From the NCBI GenBank assembly GCA_965202745.1, contig CBDBCB010000015.1:62001-126000 (forward strand): 64,000 nucleotides of DNA. The letters are read 5' to 3'. The notes under the pieces are model-generated. The model worked only from the letters and a program-made list of their open reading frames with translations, did no database searches and was not told the DNA's origin. Origin of the DNA: JACKII01 sp965202745. GTDB lineage: Bacteria > Pseudomonadota > Alphaproteobacteria > Bin95. Shown one piece after another: positions 52,428 to 61,300 of this stretch (position 1 is the first letter of the stretch; every line of letters begins with the position of its first letter). A program made the translations under genes and the position numbers.

Positions 52428-53741
52428 ATGCAACGCCAATTGCACCTTAACCTGTTCATCCACTCCCGCGGTCATCATGAGGCGTCGTGGCGGCATCCGG
52501 ATGCCTCGCCATATTCCCTGACCGACGTGCGCTTCTATACGGAGATGGCGCAGAAGGCGGAGGCAGGCCTGTTCGATTCGATCTTTCTGGCCGATCAGCT
52601 GTCACTGGGTGAGGATGCAGGGCAAGCCGCGCGCACCTGGCTGGAGCCGATCACCACGCTGACCGCCGCGGCCATGGCGACCTCGCGCATCGGGCTGATC
52701 GGCACCTGCTCCAGCACCTATACGGAGCCGTTCAACCTTGCCCGGCAGTTCTCCTCGCTGGATCATATTTCCAATGGGCGGGCAGCCTGGAACATCGTCA
52801 CGTCGTGGAGTGCGGCAGCGGCCAAGAATTTCGGTGACGATACCCAGGTCAGCCACGCCGAACGCTACGAGCGGGCCGACGAGTTCCTGGCGGTTGTGAA
52901 GGCGCTTTGGGATAGCTGGGGTGACGATGCCATGATCGACAACCGGGAAACCGGCGAATATGCCGACATGAGCAAAGTGCGGAAGGCCGGGCACCGGGGC
53001 AAATACTACAGCGTCGAAGGCGCGCTCAACATGCCGCGCTGCCCGCAAGGACGGCCGGTGCTGGTGCAGGCGGGCTCTTCCGACACGGGCAAGGACTTCG
53101 CTGCCCACCATGCCGAAGCCATGTTCACCGCCCACCTGGAGCAATCGACCGCGCGGGAGTTCTACAAGGACGTGAAGGCGCGGATGCGCAAAGCCGGGCG
53201 GCGGGAGGACCAGGGGCTGGTGCTGCCGGGCTTCTCCCCCGCGCTCGCCTCCACGGAAGAAACGGCGATCAAGTATCGGGACGAGTTAAACGCGCTAACC
53301 GATGTGGAGGTCGGGCGGAAGCGGCTTTCGGGCCGGTTCGGCGGCTATGACTTTTCGCACCTGCCATTGGATACACCGCTGTCGCCGAACGATTTCCCAG
53401 ACCCCTCGACCGTGGAGGCGGCCCGCAGCCGGACGGAGGTCATCATCGGCTTTGTGAAACGCGAAAAGGCTACGCTGCGCCAAGTGCTGGCAACGCTGGC
53501 GGGCGCGCGCGGTCACTATATTTTTGCCGGAACGCCGGAGCAGGCAGCCGATTTCATGGAAAACTGGCTGAACGAGGGCTGCGCCGACGGCTTCAACATC
53601 ATGCCGCCCGTACTGCCCGCAATGCTGGACGTATTCACGGCGGAGGTGATCCCGATCCTGCAAAAGCGGGGCCTGTTCCGCACGGAATACACCGGCACGA
53701 CCCTGCGCGAGCACTACGGGCTGGACCGGCCAGCGGCTTAG
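52428..53741 (+). CDS. NtaA/DmoA-family FMN-dependent monooxygenase
   Basis: The start at 52428 (QRQLHLNLFIHSRGHHEASW) gives 437 residues, the usual size for this family; the frame is open further upstream without similarity. Diagnostic segments are FDSIFLADQLSL, LEPITTLTAAAMATSRIGL, TEPFNLARQFSSLDHISNGR, AAWNIVTSW, the YERADEFL and PVLVQAGSSDTGKDFAA regions, and ADGFNIMPP near the end. Members are the oxygenase component of two-component systems (nitrilotriacetate, dimethyl sulfide or dibenzothiophene type) and need a separate flavin reductase, which is not visible here. Intact. Confidence 0.92.
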   Translation: MQRQLHLNLFIHSRGHHEASWRHPDASPYSLTDVRFYTEMAQKAEAGLFDSIFLADQLSLGEDAGQAARTWLEPITTLTAAAMATSRIGLIGTCSSTYTEPFNLARQFSSLDHISNGRAAWNIVTSWSAAAAKNFGDDTQVSHAERYERADEFLAVVKALWDSWGDDAMIDNRETGEYADMSKVRKAGHRGKYYSVEGALNMPRCPQGRPVLVQAGSSDTGKDFAAHHAEAMFTAHLEQSTAREFYKDVKARMRKAGRREDQGLVLPGFSPALASTEETAIKYRDELNALTDVEVGRKRLSGRFGGYDFSHLPLDTPLSPNDFPDPSTVEAARSRTEVIIGFVKREKATLRQVLATLAGARGHYIFAGTPEQAADFMENWLNEGCADGFNIMPPVLPAMLDVFTAEVIPILQKRGLFRTEYTGTTLREHYGLDRPAA

Positions 53742-54733
53742 TCCGGCGCGCCGGCGCGGATTGCGGCTTCTATGTCCGCCCAGGACAGGCCGGGCGGGAT
53801 GCCCATGGCGTTGATGTCGACGGCATCGTCCCAGGCGGCGATCATCTCCTGTACCTTCGCAACCGAGCCATAAGCAGCCAGCTGGTCAAGCAGGTGATCC
53901 GCCGACGCGGGCACAACACCCTTGGCAGGGTGAGGCTGCGGATTGGCGGCTTTGATGGCCTCCACCTCGCCGGCATAGCCCTGATTGGTGATGGAGTTGG
54001 CATAGGCGTCGCCCATCGCTGAAACGTACCAGGCGAGGTTACTGGCCACGACCTGCCGGGCGGCCGCCTCATCCTCCTGAACCGAGACGTTCGGCCCGGC
54101 AATGACGGTGAACGGATCGTCTGCGCGGCCAGCCCGTCTGCGCATCCGCAGAATGTCCGGGACCCATGTCTCAAACCAGTCGCGGGTGACAAGGTAGGGG
54201 AATCAGCCATCAGTCAGTTGTGCGGTCGCCCGTACGCTTTGCGGCCCAAGGCCGGCCAGGTAGATCGGCAGGTCCGGTTGTGCCGGTTGGCCTAGCTTCA
54301 GGGCGCGCGTGTCCAACTCATCCGGCTGCGGTGCCCGCTCGCCATCCAGGATTTGACGGACGGACCGGACCGTCTTGCGGAACTGACGGGTCGGCTTGTC
54401 GAAGGGGACGGCGTGGAAGCCCTCCACCAGCGCGTTGGTGCTGGCGCCAAGACCCAGGACATAGCGCCCGCCGCTGATATCGGCGAGCATTGCCGCGTTC
54501 ATGGCGATGGTGCCCGCAGTGCGCGCCCAGACCGACAGAATACCTGACATGACGGTGATCTGCTTGGTCTTCAGCGCGATTTCGGTCAGCACCAGGGTGG
54601 AATCAAAGCCCCAGCCTTCCGGAACGCTGAACAGTTCATACCCTAATTCGTCGGCGAGAATGGCCATCTGCACGATGACCGCGCGGCGGGTCTCCATCGG
54701 GGTCAAAGCAATGCCCCGGCGCTGGTTCGCCAT
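53738..54733 (-). pseudogene. LLM-class oxidoreductase with an in-frame TGA
   Basis: The start at 54733 (ANQRRGIALTPMETRRAVIV) is followed by GYELFSVPEGWGFDSTLVLTE, GILSVWARTAGTIAMNA and GRYVLGLGASTNALVEGF. At codon 177 a TGA (54203-54205) interrupts AQLTDG; the same frame continues FPYLVTRDWFETWVPDILRM and RRRAGRADDPFTVIAGPNVS to a stop at 53738. The family has Trp at the position of the stop (DGWFPY), so a single TGG-to-TGA change explains it. The last codons overlap the end of the convergent NtaA-like gene by 4 bp. A downstream fragment could start at an internal ATG at 54145, but would lack the barrel. Confidence 0.85.
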
Positions 54734-54893
54734 TACACATCCTGATTTTTGCTTCGGAAGGAGGCACCATAGCCGCACCAACCATTTAATCCAAATCTGG
54801 CCGGTTTGCCGGAGGGCCAATCGGGCCTATAGGATGCGGCAACAAACGCCTCACTCCCGGATCACGCACCGGGGACGTCCTTAAGGAATTCCC

Positions 54894-55883
54894 ATGACCA
54901 AAACCGTTGCACTCTATGCGCCCGCCTATGAAGCCTTTCGCGGTGAGGTCGATGCGCTCGGTCTCGACATTTCCGTGCTGACCTTCGATGCCGAAGGCAA
55001 GCTCTACAATGGCGGCACGGAAGTTAAGCCCGAGGAAACCAGCATCGACTATGTCTGGCTCTCCAACTTCATTTCCCGCGACAAGGCCCAGCGCCCGGTC
55101 TTTGGCCTGATGGAGCGGATCAAGAGCATCGACGTGCTGCAAACCTTCAACGCGGGCCTGGACGACCCGGTCTATGGCCGGATCAAGCAGAAGGGTACGC
55201 GCGTCTGCAATTCCAGCGCCCAGGCCATGGCGATTTCCGAGTATCTGGTCGGGCAGGTCCTCAACATCTACCAGCCGTTCCAGCAGCAGCAGCAAATCCA
55301 GGCCTCCAAGAAATGGGCGATCACCCCCTTCCGCGAGATCTGGCGCACCAACTGGCTGATCGTCGGCTATGGCCCCATCGGGCGCGAGACCGCGCGCAAG
55401 GTGAAGGCGTTCGGCGCGTCCACCACTGTCATCCGCCGCTCGCCGGAAACCAACGAACTGGTGGACCAAGCGGCGACGCTAGCCACAATCGGCGATCATG
55501 TAGGCGAGGCTGACGTAATCGTGCTGGCCTGCCCGCTGAACGCAGAGACGCAGGGTTTCGCCAACAAGGAATTCTTCGCCAAGGTCAAGAAAGGCGCGAT
55601 CCTGCTGAATATCGGCCGCGGTCTGCTGATCGACGACGCGGCGCTGATGGCCGCATTGGACGAAGGTCGGCTGGAAACCGCGGTGCTGGACGTGTTTCAC
55701 ACTGAGCCCCTGCCGGTGGACGATCCGCTCTGGTCGCATCCCAAGGTGCGGATGACCTGCCACACTTCGTTTGCCGGCGGCGGCGGAGCGCTCCGCTGGA
55801 AAGAATTGTTCCTCGACAACCTGCCGCGTTATGTGCGGGGCGAGGCGCAGATGAACGAGGTACACCCGAACGACATCCCCTAA
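54894..55883 (+). CDS. D-isomer-specific 2-hydroxyacid dehydrogenase
   Basis: The 329-residue product shows the family pattern: substrate-domain segment VLQTFNAGLDDPV, the NAD loop VGYGPIGRETARKVKAFG at about residue 160, catalytic Arg in ILLNIGRGLLIDDAAL, Glu in LDVFHTEPLP and His in VRMTCHTSFAG. It reduces a 2-oxoacid or oxidises a D-2-hydroxyacid with NAD(P). The N-terminal half is less conserved, so the substrate is open. AAGGAATTCCC precedes the ATG. The pyrophosphatase gene follows after 27 bp in the same direction. Confidence 0.92.
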   Translation: MTKTVALYAPAYEAFRGEVDALGLDISVLTFDAEGKLYNGGTEVKPEETSIDYVWLSNFISRDKAQRPVFGLMERIKSIDVLQTFNAGLDDPVYGRIKQKGTRVCNSSAQAMAISEYLVGQVLNIYQPFQQQQQIQASKKWAITPFREIWRTNWLIVGYGPIGRETARKVKAFGASTTVIRRSPETNELVDQAATLATIGDHVGEADVIVLACPLNAETQGFANKEFFAKVKKGAILLNIGRGLLIDDAALMAALDEGRLETAVLDVFHTEPLPVDDPLWSHPKVRMTCHTSFAGGGGALRWKELFLDNLPRYVRGEAQMNEVHPNDIP

Positions 55884-55910
55884 AGCGGGCAAAACCAAAG
55901 AGCATCTGCC

Positions 55911-56438
55911 ATGTGTATCGAAGCCATCGCCACCGGCAACAATCCGCCGGAAGACGTGAACGTCATCATCGAAGTGCCGGTGGGCGGCCAGCCGATTAAG
56001 TACGAGTTGGACAAGGACGCGGGCGTGCTCGTCGTCGACCGCTTCCTGCACACACCCATGACCTACCCCGGCAATTACGGGTTCGTGCCGCACACTTTGT
56101 CGGAAGATGGCGACCCGATCGACGTGCTGGTCTGCAACACCCGCCCGCTGGTGCCCGATTGCGTGATCAACGTGATCCCGGTCGGTGCGCTGTTAATGGA
56201 GAACGATGGCGGCCAGGACGAGAAAATCATCGCCGTGCCCTCATCTCACCTGACAAAGCGTTATGACGGTGTGCGCAATTACGACAATCTGCCGGAGATC
56301 ACCCGCCAGCAGATTCAACACTTCTTTGAGCACTACAAAGACCTGGAGCCCGGCAAATGGGTCAAGATCGGCGGCTGGCTCGACGCCGCCCACGCCAGAC
56401 GGCTGATCGTGGAGGCCATTGAGCGGGCGAAGGGGTAG
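55911..56438 (+). CDS. ppa: Inorganic pyrophosphatase
   Basis: The 175-residue soluble family I enzyme hydrolyses pyrophosphate to phosphate, driving biosynthesis. Active-site segments are KYELDKDAGVLVVDRFL, YPGNYGFVPHTL and the Mg-binding signature EDGDPIDVLVCN, with DEKIIAVP later. It has the usual length. It is 27 bp downstream of the dehydrogenase gene and probably shares its transcript. Confidence 0.96.
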   Translation: MCIEAIATGNNPPEDVNVIIEVPVGGQPIKYELDKDAGVLVVDRFLHTPMTYPGNYGFVPHTLSEDGDPIDVLVCNTRPLVPDCVINVIPVGALLMENDGGQDEKIIAVPSSHLTKRYDGVRNYDNLPEITRQQIQHFFEHYKDLEPGKWVKIGGWLDAAHARRLIVEAIERAKG

Positions 56439-56539
56439 GGGGCTGGTGAGAGCAGGAACTTAGCCGTTCAGTTCCGGCAGCTGCGAGCCCAAACCGTCTA
56501 TTTCAGGGCAACTGCAGAGCGTCCGCTTTGTAGCTTTGG

Positions 56540-56902
56540 TCAAAAGCAAACCTCTATAAGCTTAGAGTTGAAATCGGACATGGCAGTTAGTGTGATCCTT
56601 GTGTGCTCACTGATAATATCCGTGTTGCCCAATACCAATTCTCTGCACTCATGGCTTTCGGGCAACGTGGAAAGCCTTCCAAAACTACCGTTCCAAACTA
56701 ACAAATACGGTTCTTTGCAGTAAGATTGTGGTGCACCCTCAAGGCCTTGTCTTGCGATATCGACTACCCAAGGCAACGAAAATGGCCCAAAATCAATTTC
56801 GCTATAAAATGTCAGGTAGGTCATCGGCGTGAAAATCACGAGCAAATAGGTGGCAACGATGAAGACGCCCAAGAGGCAAACCAACCAAAATATTGCTTTC
56901 AT
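56540..56902 (-). CDS. Small membrane-anchored protein of unknown function
   Basis: ATG at 56902 is chosen because AAGGG lies 7 bp upstream; 120 residues. An N-terminal hydrophobic segment (KAIFWLVCLLGVFIVATYLL) should anchor it in the inner membrane, with the remainder (two Cys, no repeats) in the periplasm. I recognise no family. The gene and its surroundings (56440-57060) are clearly richer in A/T than the neighbouring catabolic genes, suggesting recent acquisition. It has no operon partner. Confidence 0.5.
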   Translation of the reverse strand: MKAIFWLVCLLGVFIVATYLLVIFTPMTYLTFYSEIDFGPFSLPWVVDIARQGLEGAPQSYCKEPYLLVWNGSFGRLSTLPESHECRELVLGNTDIISEHTRITLTAMSDFNSKLIEVCF

Positions 56903-57112
56903 CAATTGGCCCTTTTGCGCGACGATACTTTTTGAGAAAATTGCGCCGTTAAACGGACATTCAAGTGGCCAATATAAATGGCAACTAAGTCCGCCTAGCA
57001 GACGCAGACCGCACGAAAATTTCAGACCATTTGGGCTAGATTTATAGCAACTTCGTCACCAACCCAGTCCCGGAGACCACTTTCAAAAGATGATTCCGAG
57101 AATGTGCCCATT

Positions 57113-58783
57113 CTACCCCACATAGCCATCGGCAGCATCGGCTGTCCTTGCGGCGGCATCGCGCCCGGCTTTGTCGCCGTAGCCGCCGCCGCCGGGGGCT
57201 TCAATGATAACCTGTGAACCAGCGGGGGCATCGAATGCGCCTTTGGAGACAAGCGCCCGCTCAGTCCCATCAGGCAGGCGGACTTTGATCTTTGCGGAAG
57301 CGCCCGCCTCCCCGCCGCAAATGCCGAAGGGGGCGGAGCGGGTGCGCTCGAAGCACACCGTAGCGCGTGCGTCATGGCCGACGACGGTCCAGGCGCGCTC
57401 AGCCCCGCAGCCGCCGCGCCATTGGCCCTCGCCGCCGCTGTTGGCAGTGATGGCGTAATAGTCCACGCGCAAGGGGAAACTCATCTCCAGCACTTCGATC
57501 GGTGTGTTCATGGTGTTGGAAATGCCGGAGGCAACCGTGTTGATGCCATCTTTGCCAGGACGCGCACCGGTGCCACCCTTGATGGTCTCATACGAGACAT
57601 AGCGGTTGCCGTTCCGCGGGTCCTGCCCGCCGAAATTGACGATGGCGCTGGTGCCCTGGCTGCACGCCATCACATTGTCCGGCATGAATTGGGCCAGCGC
57701 GCCGAAGGTCATGTCGCAGACCCGGTGGCTCATTTCGTGGTTGGCGTAGACGACCGGCGACGGGAACTCCGCGTTCACGCAGGAACCCTTGGGCGCGGTC
57801 ACCGTGATAGGCCGCCACGCGCCGGAGTTCGGCGGGATCAGGCTGTTCGGATCGATCACCATCTTTAGCGCCGTGAACACGCCACTTGCGGTCACGCTGA
57901 GCGGCGCGTTGATCGGGCCGGGCACCTTGGGGTCGGAGCCGTCGAAGTCGACCTCAATCGTATCGCCCTGCTTCTTGATGCGCATCCGCACCCAGAAGAT
58001 TTCGTCGTCCTGGCCATCTTCGATGATGCCGTCGCCGTCCAGGAAATCCTCGAAGCGGGCTTCGCCGTCCGGGAGTTTTTGCAGCATCAGGCGCATCATG
58101 CGTTCGGAGTAATCCATGATCTCCGCCATGATGGCTTTCAGGCCGTCCGCGCCGTGCTTCTGCGCCAAAGCGCCTAAGCGCTGGCAGGCGCGGCGGTTGG
58201 CGGCCACCTGGGCGCGCAGATCGCCGATGCGCTCCTCCGGCGTGCGGACATTGGCCATGATGATGGCCTCGATGTTCCGGTCGATCTTGCCATCGCGGTA
58301 GAGCCGGATCGGCGGCAGGCGCAGGCCCTCGCCATAAATCTCCGTCACCGCACCATAAGAGCCGGGGGTGGCGCTGCCTATATCTGGCCAGTGAGCGCGC
58401 ACGCAAGTATAGCCGAGCAGCACGCCCTCATGGAACGCGGGCGTCACGACGTTTACATCCGGCAGGTGCGAGCCGCCGAAATACGGGTCGTTGTGGATGA
58501 AGACATCACCGTCGGCCACATCGTCCCCATCAGCATCAGAACCGAAGACCTGCACCACCGCGCGCACCGCATCCGGCATGGAGCCCAGATGGATGGGCAG
58601 GTCGGGCCCCTGAGCCACCATGTTGCCGGCCACATCGAACACGCCACAGGAATAGTCGCCTGCCACCTTCAGGATGGGCGAGTAAGCCGTCTTCGCCAGG
58701 ACGATCTTCATCTCCTCCGCGATTTTCATCAGGCTGTTCTTGACGACCTCGAAGGTCGCGGGGTCGAGTTTGGTGTCGGTCAT
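57113..58783 (-). CDS. hyuB: Hydantoinase B/oxoprolinase family protein
   Basis: The 556-residue product begins TDTKLDPATFEVVKNSLMKI and contains GVFDVAGNMVAQGPDLPIHL, NDPYFGGSHLPDVNVV, and the C-terminal GGEGQWRGGCG and EAPGGGGYGDKAGRD, all typical of the beta subunit of ATP-dependent hydantoinases, acetone carboxylases and oxoprolinases. With HyuA it should open a cyclic amide or carboxylate substrate. It follows the hyuA-containing chimera after 151 bp in the same direction. HyuB itself looks intact, but its partner lacks its N-terminus, so the complex is probably impaired. Confidence 0.92.
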   Translation of the reverse strand: MTDTKLDPATFEVVKNSLMKIAEEMKIVLAKTAYSPILKVAGDYSCGVFDVAGNMVAQGPDLPIHLGSMPDAVRAVVQVFGSDADGDDVADGDVFIHNDPYFGGSHLPDVNVVTPAFHEGVLLGYTCVRAHWPDIGSATPGSYGAVTEIYGEGLRLPPIRLYRDGKIDRNIEAIIMANVRTPEERIGDLRAQVAANRRACQRLGALAQKHGADGLKAIMAEIMDYSERMMRLMLQKLPDGEARFEDFLDGDGIIEDGQDDEIFWVRMRIKKQGDTIEVDFDGSDPKVPGPINAPLSVTASGVFTALKMVIDPNSLIPPNSGAWRPITVTAPKGSCVNAEFPSPVVYANHEMSHRVCDMTFGALAQFMPDNVMACSQGTSAIVNFGGQDPRNGNRYVSYETIKGGTGARPGKDGINTVASGISNTMNTPIEVLEMSFPLRVDYYAITANSGGEGQWRGGCGAERAWTVVGHDARATVCFERTRSAPFGICGGEAGASAKIKVRLPDGTERALVSKGAFDAPAGSQVIIEAPGGGGYGDKAGRDAAARTADAADGYVG

Positions 58784-58876
58784 TTTAGCGCTCTTTCAGC
58801 CCAACAGAGACAATATTGCATTCCCGGACGCTCGGAGTGCGATCTGGGACCGGGTTGAGTTTCTCTCGGCGCGGGT

Positions 58877-58904
58877 CCCCGGGTCGGCCTTCGGCTGTCC
58901 GGGG
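58877..58904. repeat. Small GC hairpin between hyuA and hyuB
   Basis: CCCCGG and CCGGGG enclose GTCGGCCTTCGGCTGT, itself a small stem. It lies in the 151-bp gap between the two hydantoinase genes, which also contains other GGGACC/GGTCCC-like pairs. There is no T-run. It may be an RNA stem in the polycistronic transcript or an intergenic repeat unit. Confidence 0.35.
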
Positions 58905-58934
58905 ATGCCAGGACGGTTTAGCGGGCACCATCCC

Positions 58935-61289
58935 TCACCCCCTCACCAGCCGGATAAAACCGGCATTGTCGACGGTGCCTTGCCAGCCGGGCGGGATGAC
59001 GAGGGTGCTGTCCAGGGACTCGACGATGGCGGGACCCGCAACGGCCTGGCCTTCAGCCAGCTTTGCCCGGTCATGCACCGGCGTTGGAACCCGCCCCACA
59101 CCAGCGAACCAGGCGGAGCGTTCGGCTTTCAGACTGTTGCCGTCGCCGGTGGCCTCCGCAAAGTTGGGATTGCCGAGCAGGCCAACCGCGGAGAGGCGAA
59201 GGGTCACGATGTGCACCGCCTCTGCCTCGTTCTTGTGGCCGTAGGTGCGTTCGTGGGCAGCGTGGAAGCCAGCAGCCAACCCGGCCAATGTGGCATCCGA
59301 CACCGCGCCTTCCGGCGCATCCACGGTCAGTTCGTAGGCTTGGCGGCCGTAGCGCAGATCGGCCTGGCGGACGATTTGCTGGCGGTCAGCAGGCACGCGG
59401 GCGGCGGCCAGCATCTTGCGGCCCTCCGCCTCCATCTCGTCCCAAATGGCTGCCAGTTGCTGCGGTGAGAGCGAGTCGAGCGGTGCATAGATCGTGCGGG
59501 CGTAGTCGCGGCGGAAATCCGCACCCACCAGGCCCAGGGCCGAGAAAGCGCCGGGGATCGGCGGCACGATCACTTCCGGGACGTCCAGTTCCTCGGCGAG
59601 CGCGCAGGCATGCAGCGGGCCCGCGCCGCCAAAGGCGACCATAGCGAAATCACGCGGGTCGTGACCGCGCTCGACAGAGACCATGCGTAGCGCCTCCGCC
59701 ATGGCGTTGTTGACGATGGCGAGGATGCCTGCTGCGGCCTGCTCCACCGTCTGGCCGAGTGGTTCGGCGACCTGCTCCCGCAAAGCCTTCTCAGCGGCGG
59801 CAAAACCAATCTGCAACTCCCCGCCCAGCAGCGAGGTGGCGTCCAGATAACCCATGACCAGATTGGTATCGGTGATGGTCGGCTGCGTGCCGCCCTGGCC
59901 GTAGCAGACCGGGCCGGGCACCGCACCGGCGCTCATGGGCCCGACCTTTAACGAGCCAGCAGGGTCGATCCAGGCGATAGAGCCGCCGCCTGCCGAGACC
60001 TCCGCCAGGTCGATCACCGGCACGCGGATCGGATGGCCGGTGCCATGCAGCCAGCGGCTTTGGGAAGCGTTGGAGCCAACCTCGTATTCTGCCGTAATCT
60101 CTACCCGGCCATTGTCGATCAGGGAGGCCTTGGCCGTGGTGCCGCCCATGTCAAAGCTGAGCAGGTTCGGCTTGTTCAACTGCCGTCCGATCATTTGCGC
60201 CGCGATTACGCCCGCCGCCGGGCCACTTTCGACCGCAGCGGCTGGCCTCGCCAAAGCACCCGGCACGTCCAGCACGCCGCCGGCCGAGCCCATGACCATC
60301 AGGTCAGGCAATCCCAGCAACTGAGTCGCCTCCTGCAAGCGGCGCAGATAGCTCTCCAGGATCGGGCCGACATAAGCACAGACGGAGCTGGTGGAAGTTC
60401 GCTCAAACTCACGGATTTCCGGCAGTACCTCGCAGGAAAGGAACACCGGCACGCCGGGCATGGCCGAGCGGATGGCTTGGCCCACCGCCTTCTCATGCGC
60501 ATCGTTCTGGAAGGAGAACAGGAAGGAAACGGCGACCGCCTCTACCTCCAGCGCCTTCAGCTGATCGATCAGGCCGGGCAGTTCGTCCTCGGCCAGCGGA
60601 ATGACGACGGAGCCATCCGCCGCCACACGCTCGGTGATCTCCAGCCGCCGGTGGCGGGGCACCAGCACGGTGGGCGGGTCCTGGAACAGGTCGCAGAGAT
60701 AGGCGAAGAAGATGTCGTCCAGTTGCAGGAACCGGCAGCCTGCATCGTAGAACGCCTGCACCACCTTTTTATAAGTGGCAGCGATGTCGGCGAACAGCAC
60801 GTCCTGATCCTTATACTCCGCCGGCGCGATGCCCGCCGCCGCAGTCCGGAAATGACAGCAACTCGGCCCCGGGATCGAGATTTTCGGCAGGGCCTTGCTC
60901 GCGCGCTGCGCCACAAACCGGAAGTGATCCAGCATCGGATGATCTGCCGGAAAATCCAGCTTGCCGGTGATCATTGGAAAGATCGGACGAAGTTGCATGC
61001 CCGCGAACTGCACGCCCTGGATCCGCTCCTCCAGGTCGAAGCCGGTGAGCCCGCCCATGAAGTCGTAGTGCCACCAGGAGCGCCTTGCCTCCCCATCGGT
61101 CACGGCAGGCAGATCCACCTCCTCCTGCATCCGGATCAGGTCAGGGATGGCCGCATCTTCCGCCCCCTTCAGACCTTCAGCCGAGAGCGTGCCGTCCTTG
61201 AAATGCGCCTTCCGCGCTGCCGTAACGTTTGCCGGACGCAGCAGGCTGCCGACATGCCCGGCGCGGAAGGGGGGAACTCGCTCAACCAT
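58935..61289 (-). pseudogene. In-frame chimera: MetE-like N-terminus fused to hydantoinase A lacking its N-terminus
   Basis: The start at 61289 (VERVPPFRAGHVGSLLRPAN) encodes about 200 residues of a B12-independent methionine synthase-like protein (VTDGEARRSWWHYDF, ISIPGPSCCHF, FLQLDDIFFAYLCD). From about 60690 the same frame continues as hydantoinase A (LFQDPPTVLVPRHRRLEITE, SSVCAYVGPILESYL, LLSFDMGGTTAKASL, MVAFGGAGPLHACALAEEL) to 58935. Neither half is complete. The MetE part ends before the HxC zinc ligands, and the HyuA part lacks roughly the first 100 residues, including the GxDxGGTFTD phosphate-binding motif. A deletion between YLCD and the family's YDLF(Q/W) segment would produce exactly this joint. 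It could be real or an assembly join. Confidence 0.8.
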
Positions 61290-61300
61290 CTCTACCACTC

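Noticed and set aside
53738..54820. TGA read as tryptophan by a modified genetic code
   Set aside because: Many intact genes here end in TGA at their expected C-termini, for example sucC and the MoxR gene, so TGA is a normal stop in this genome.
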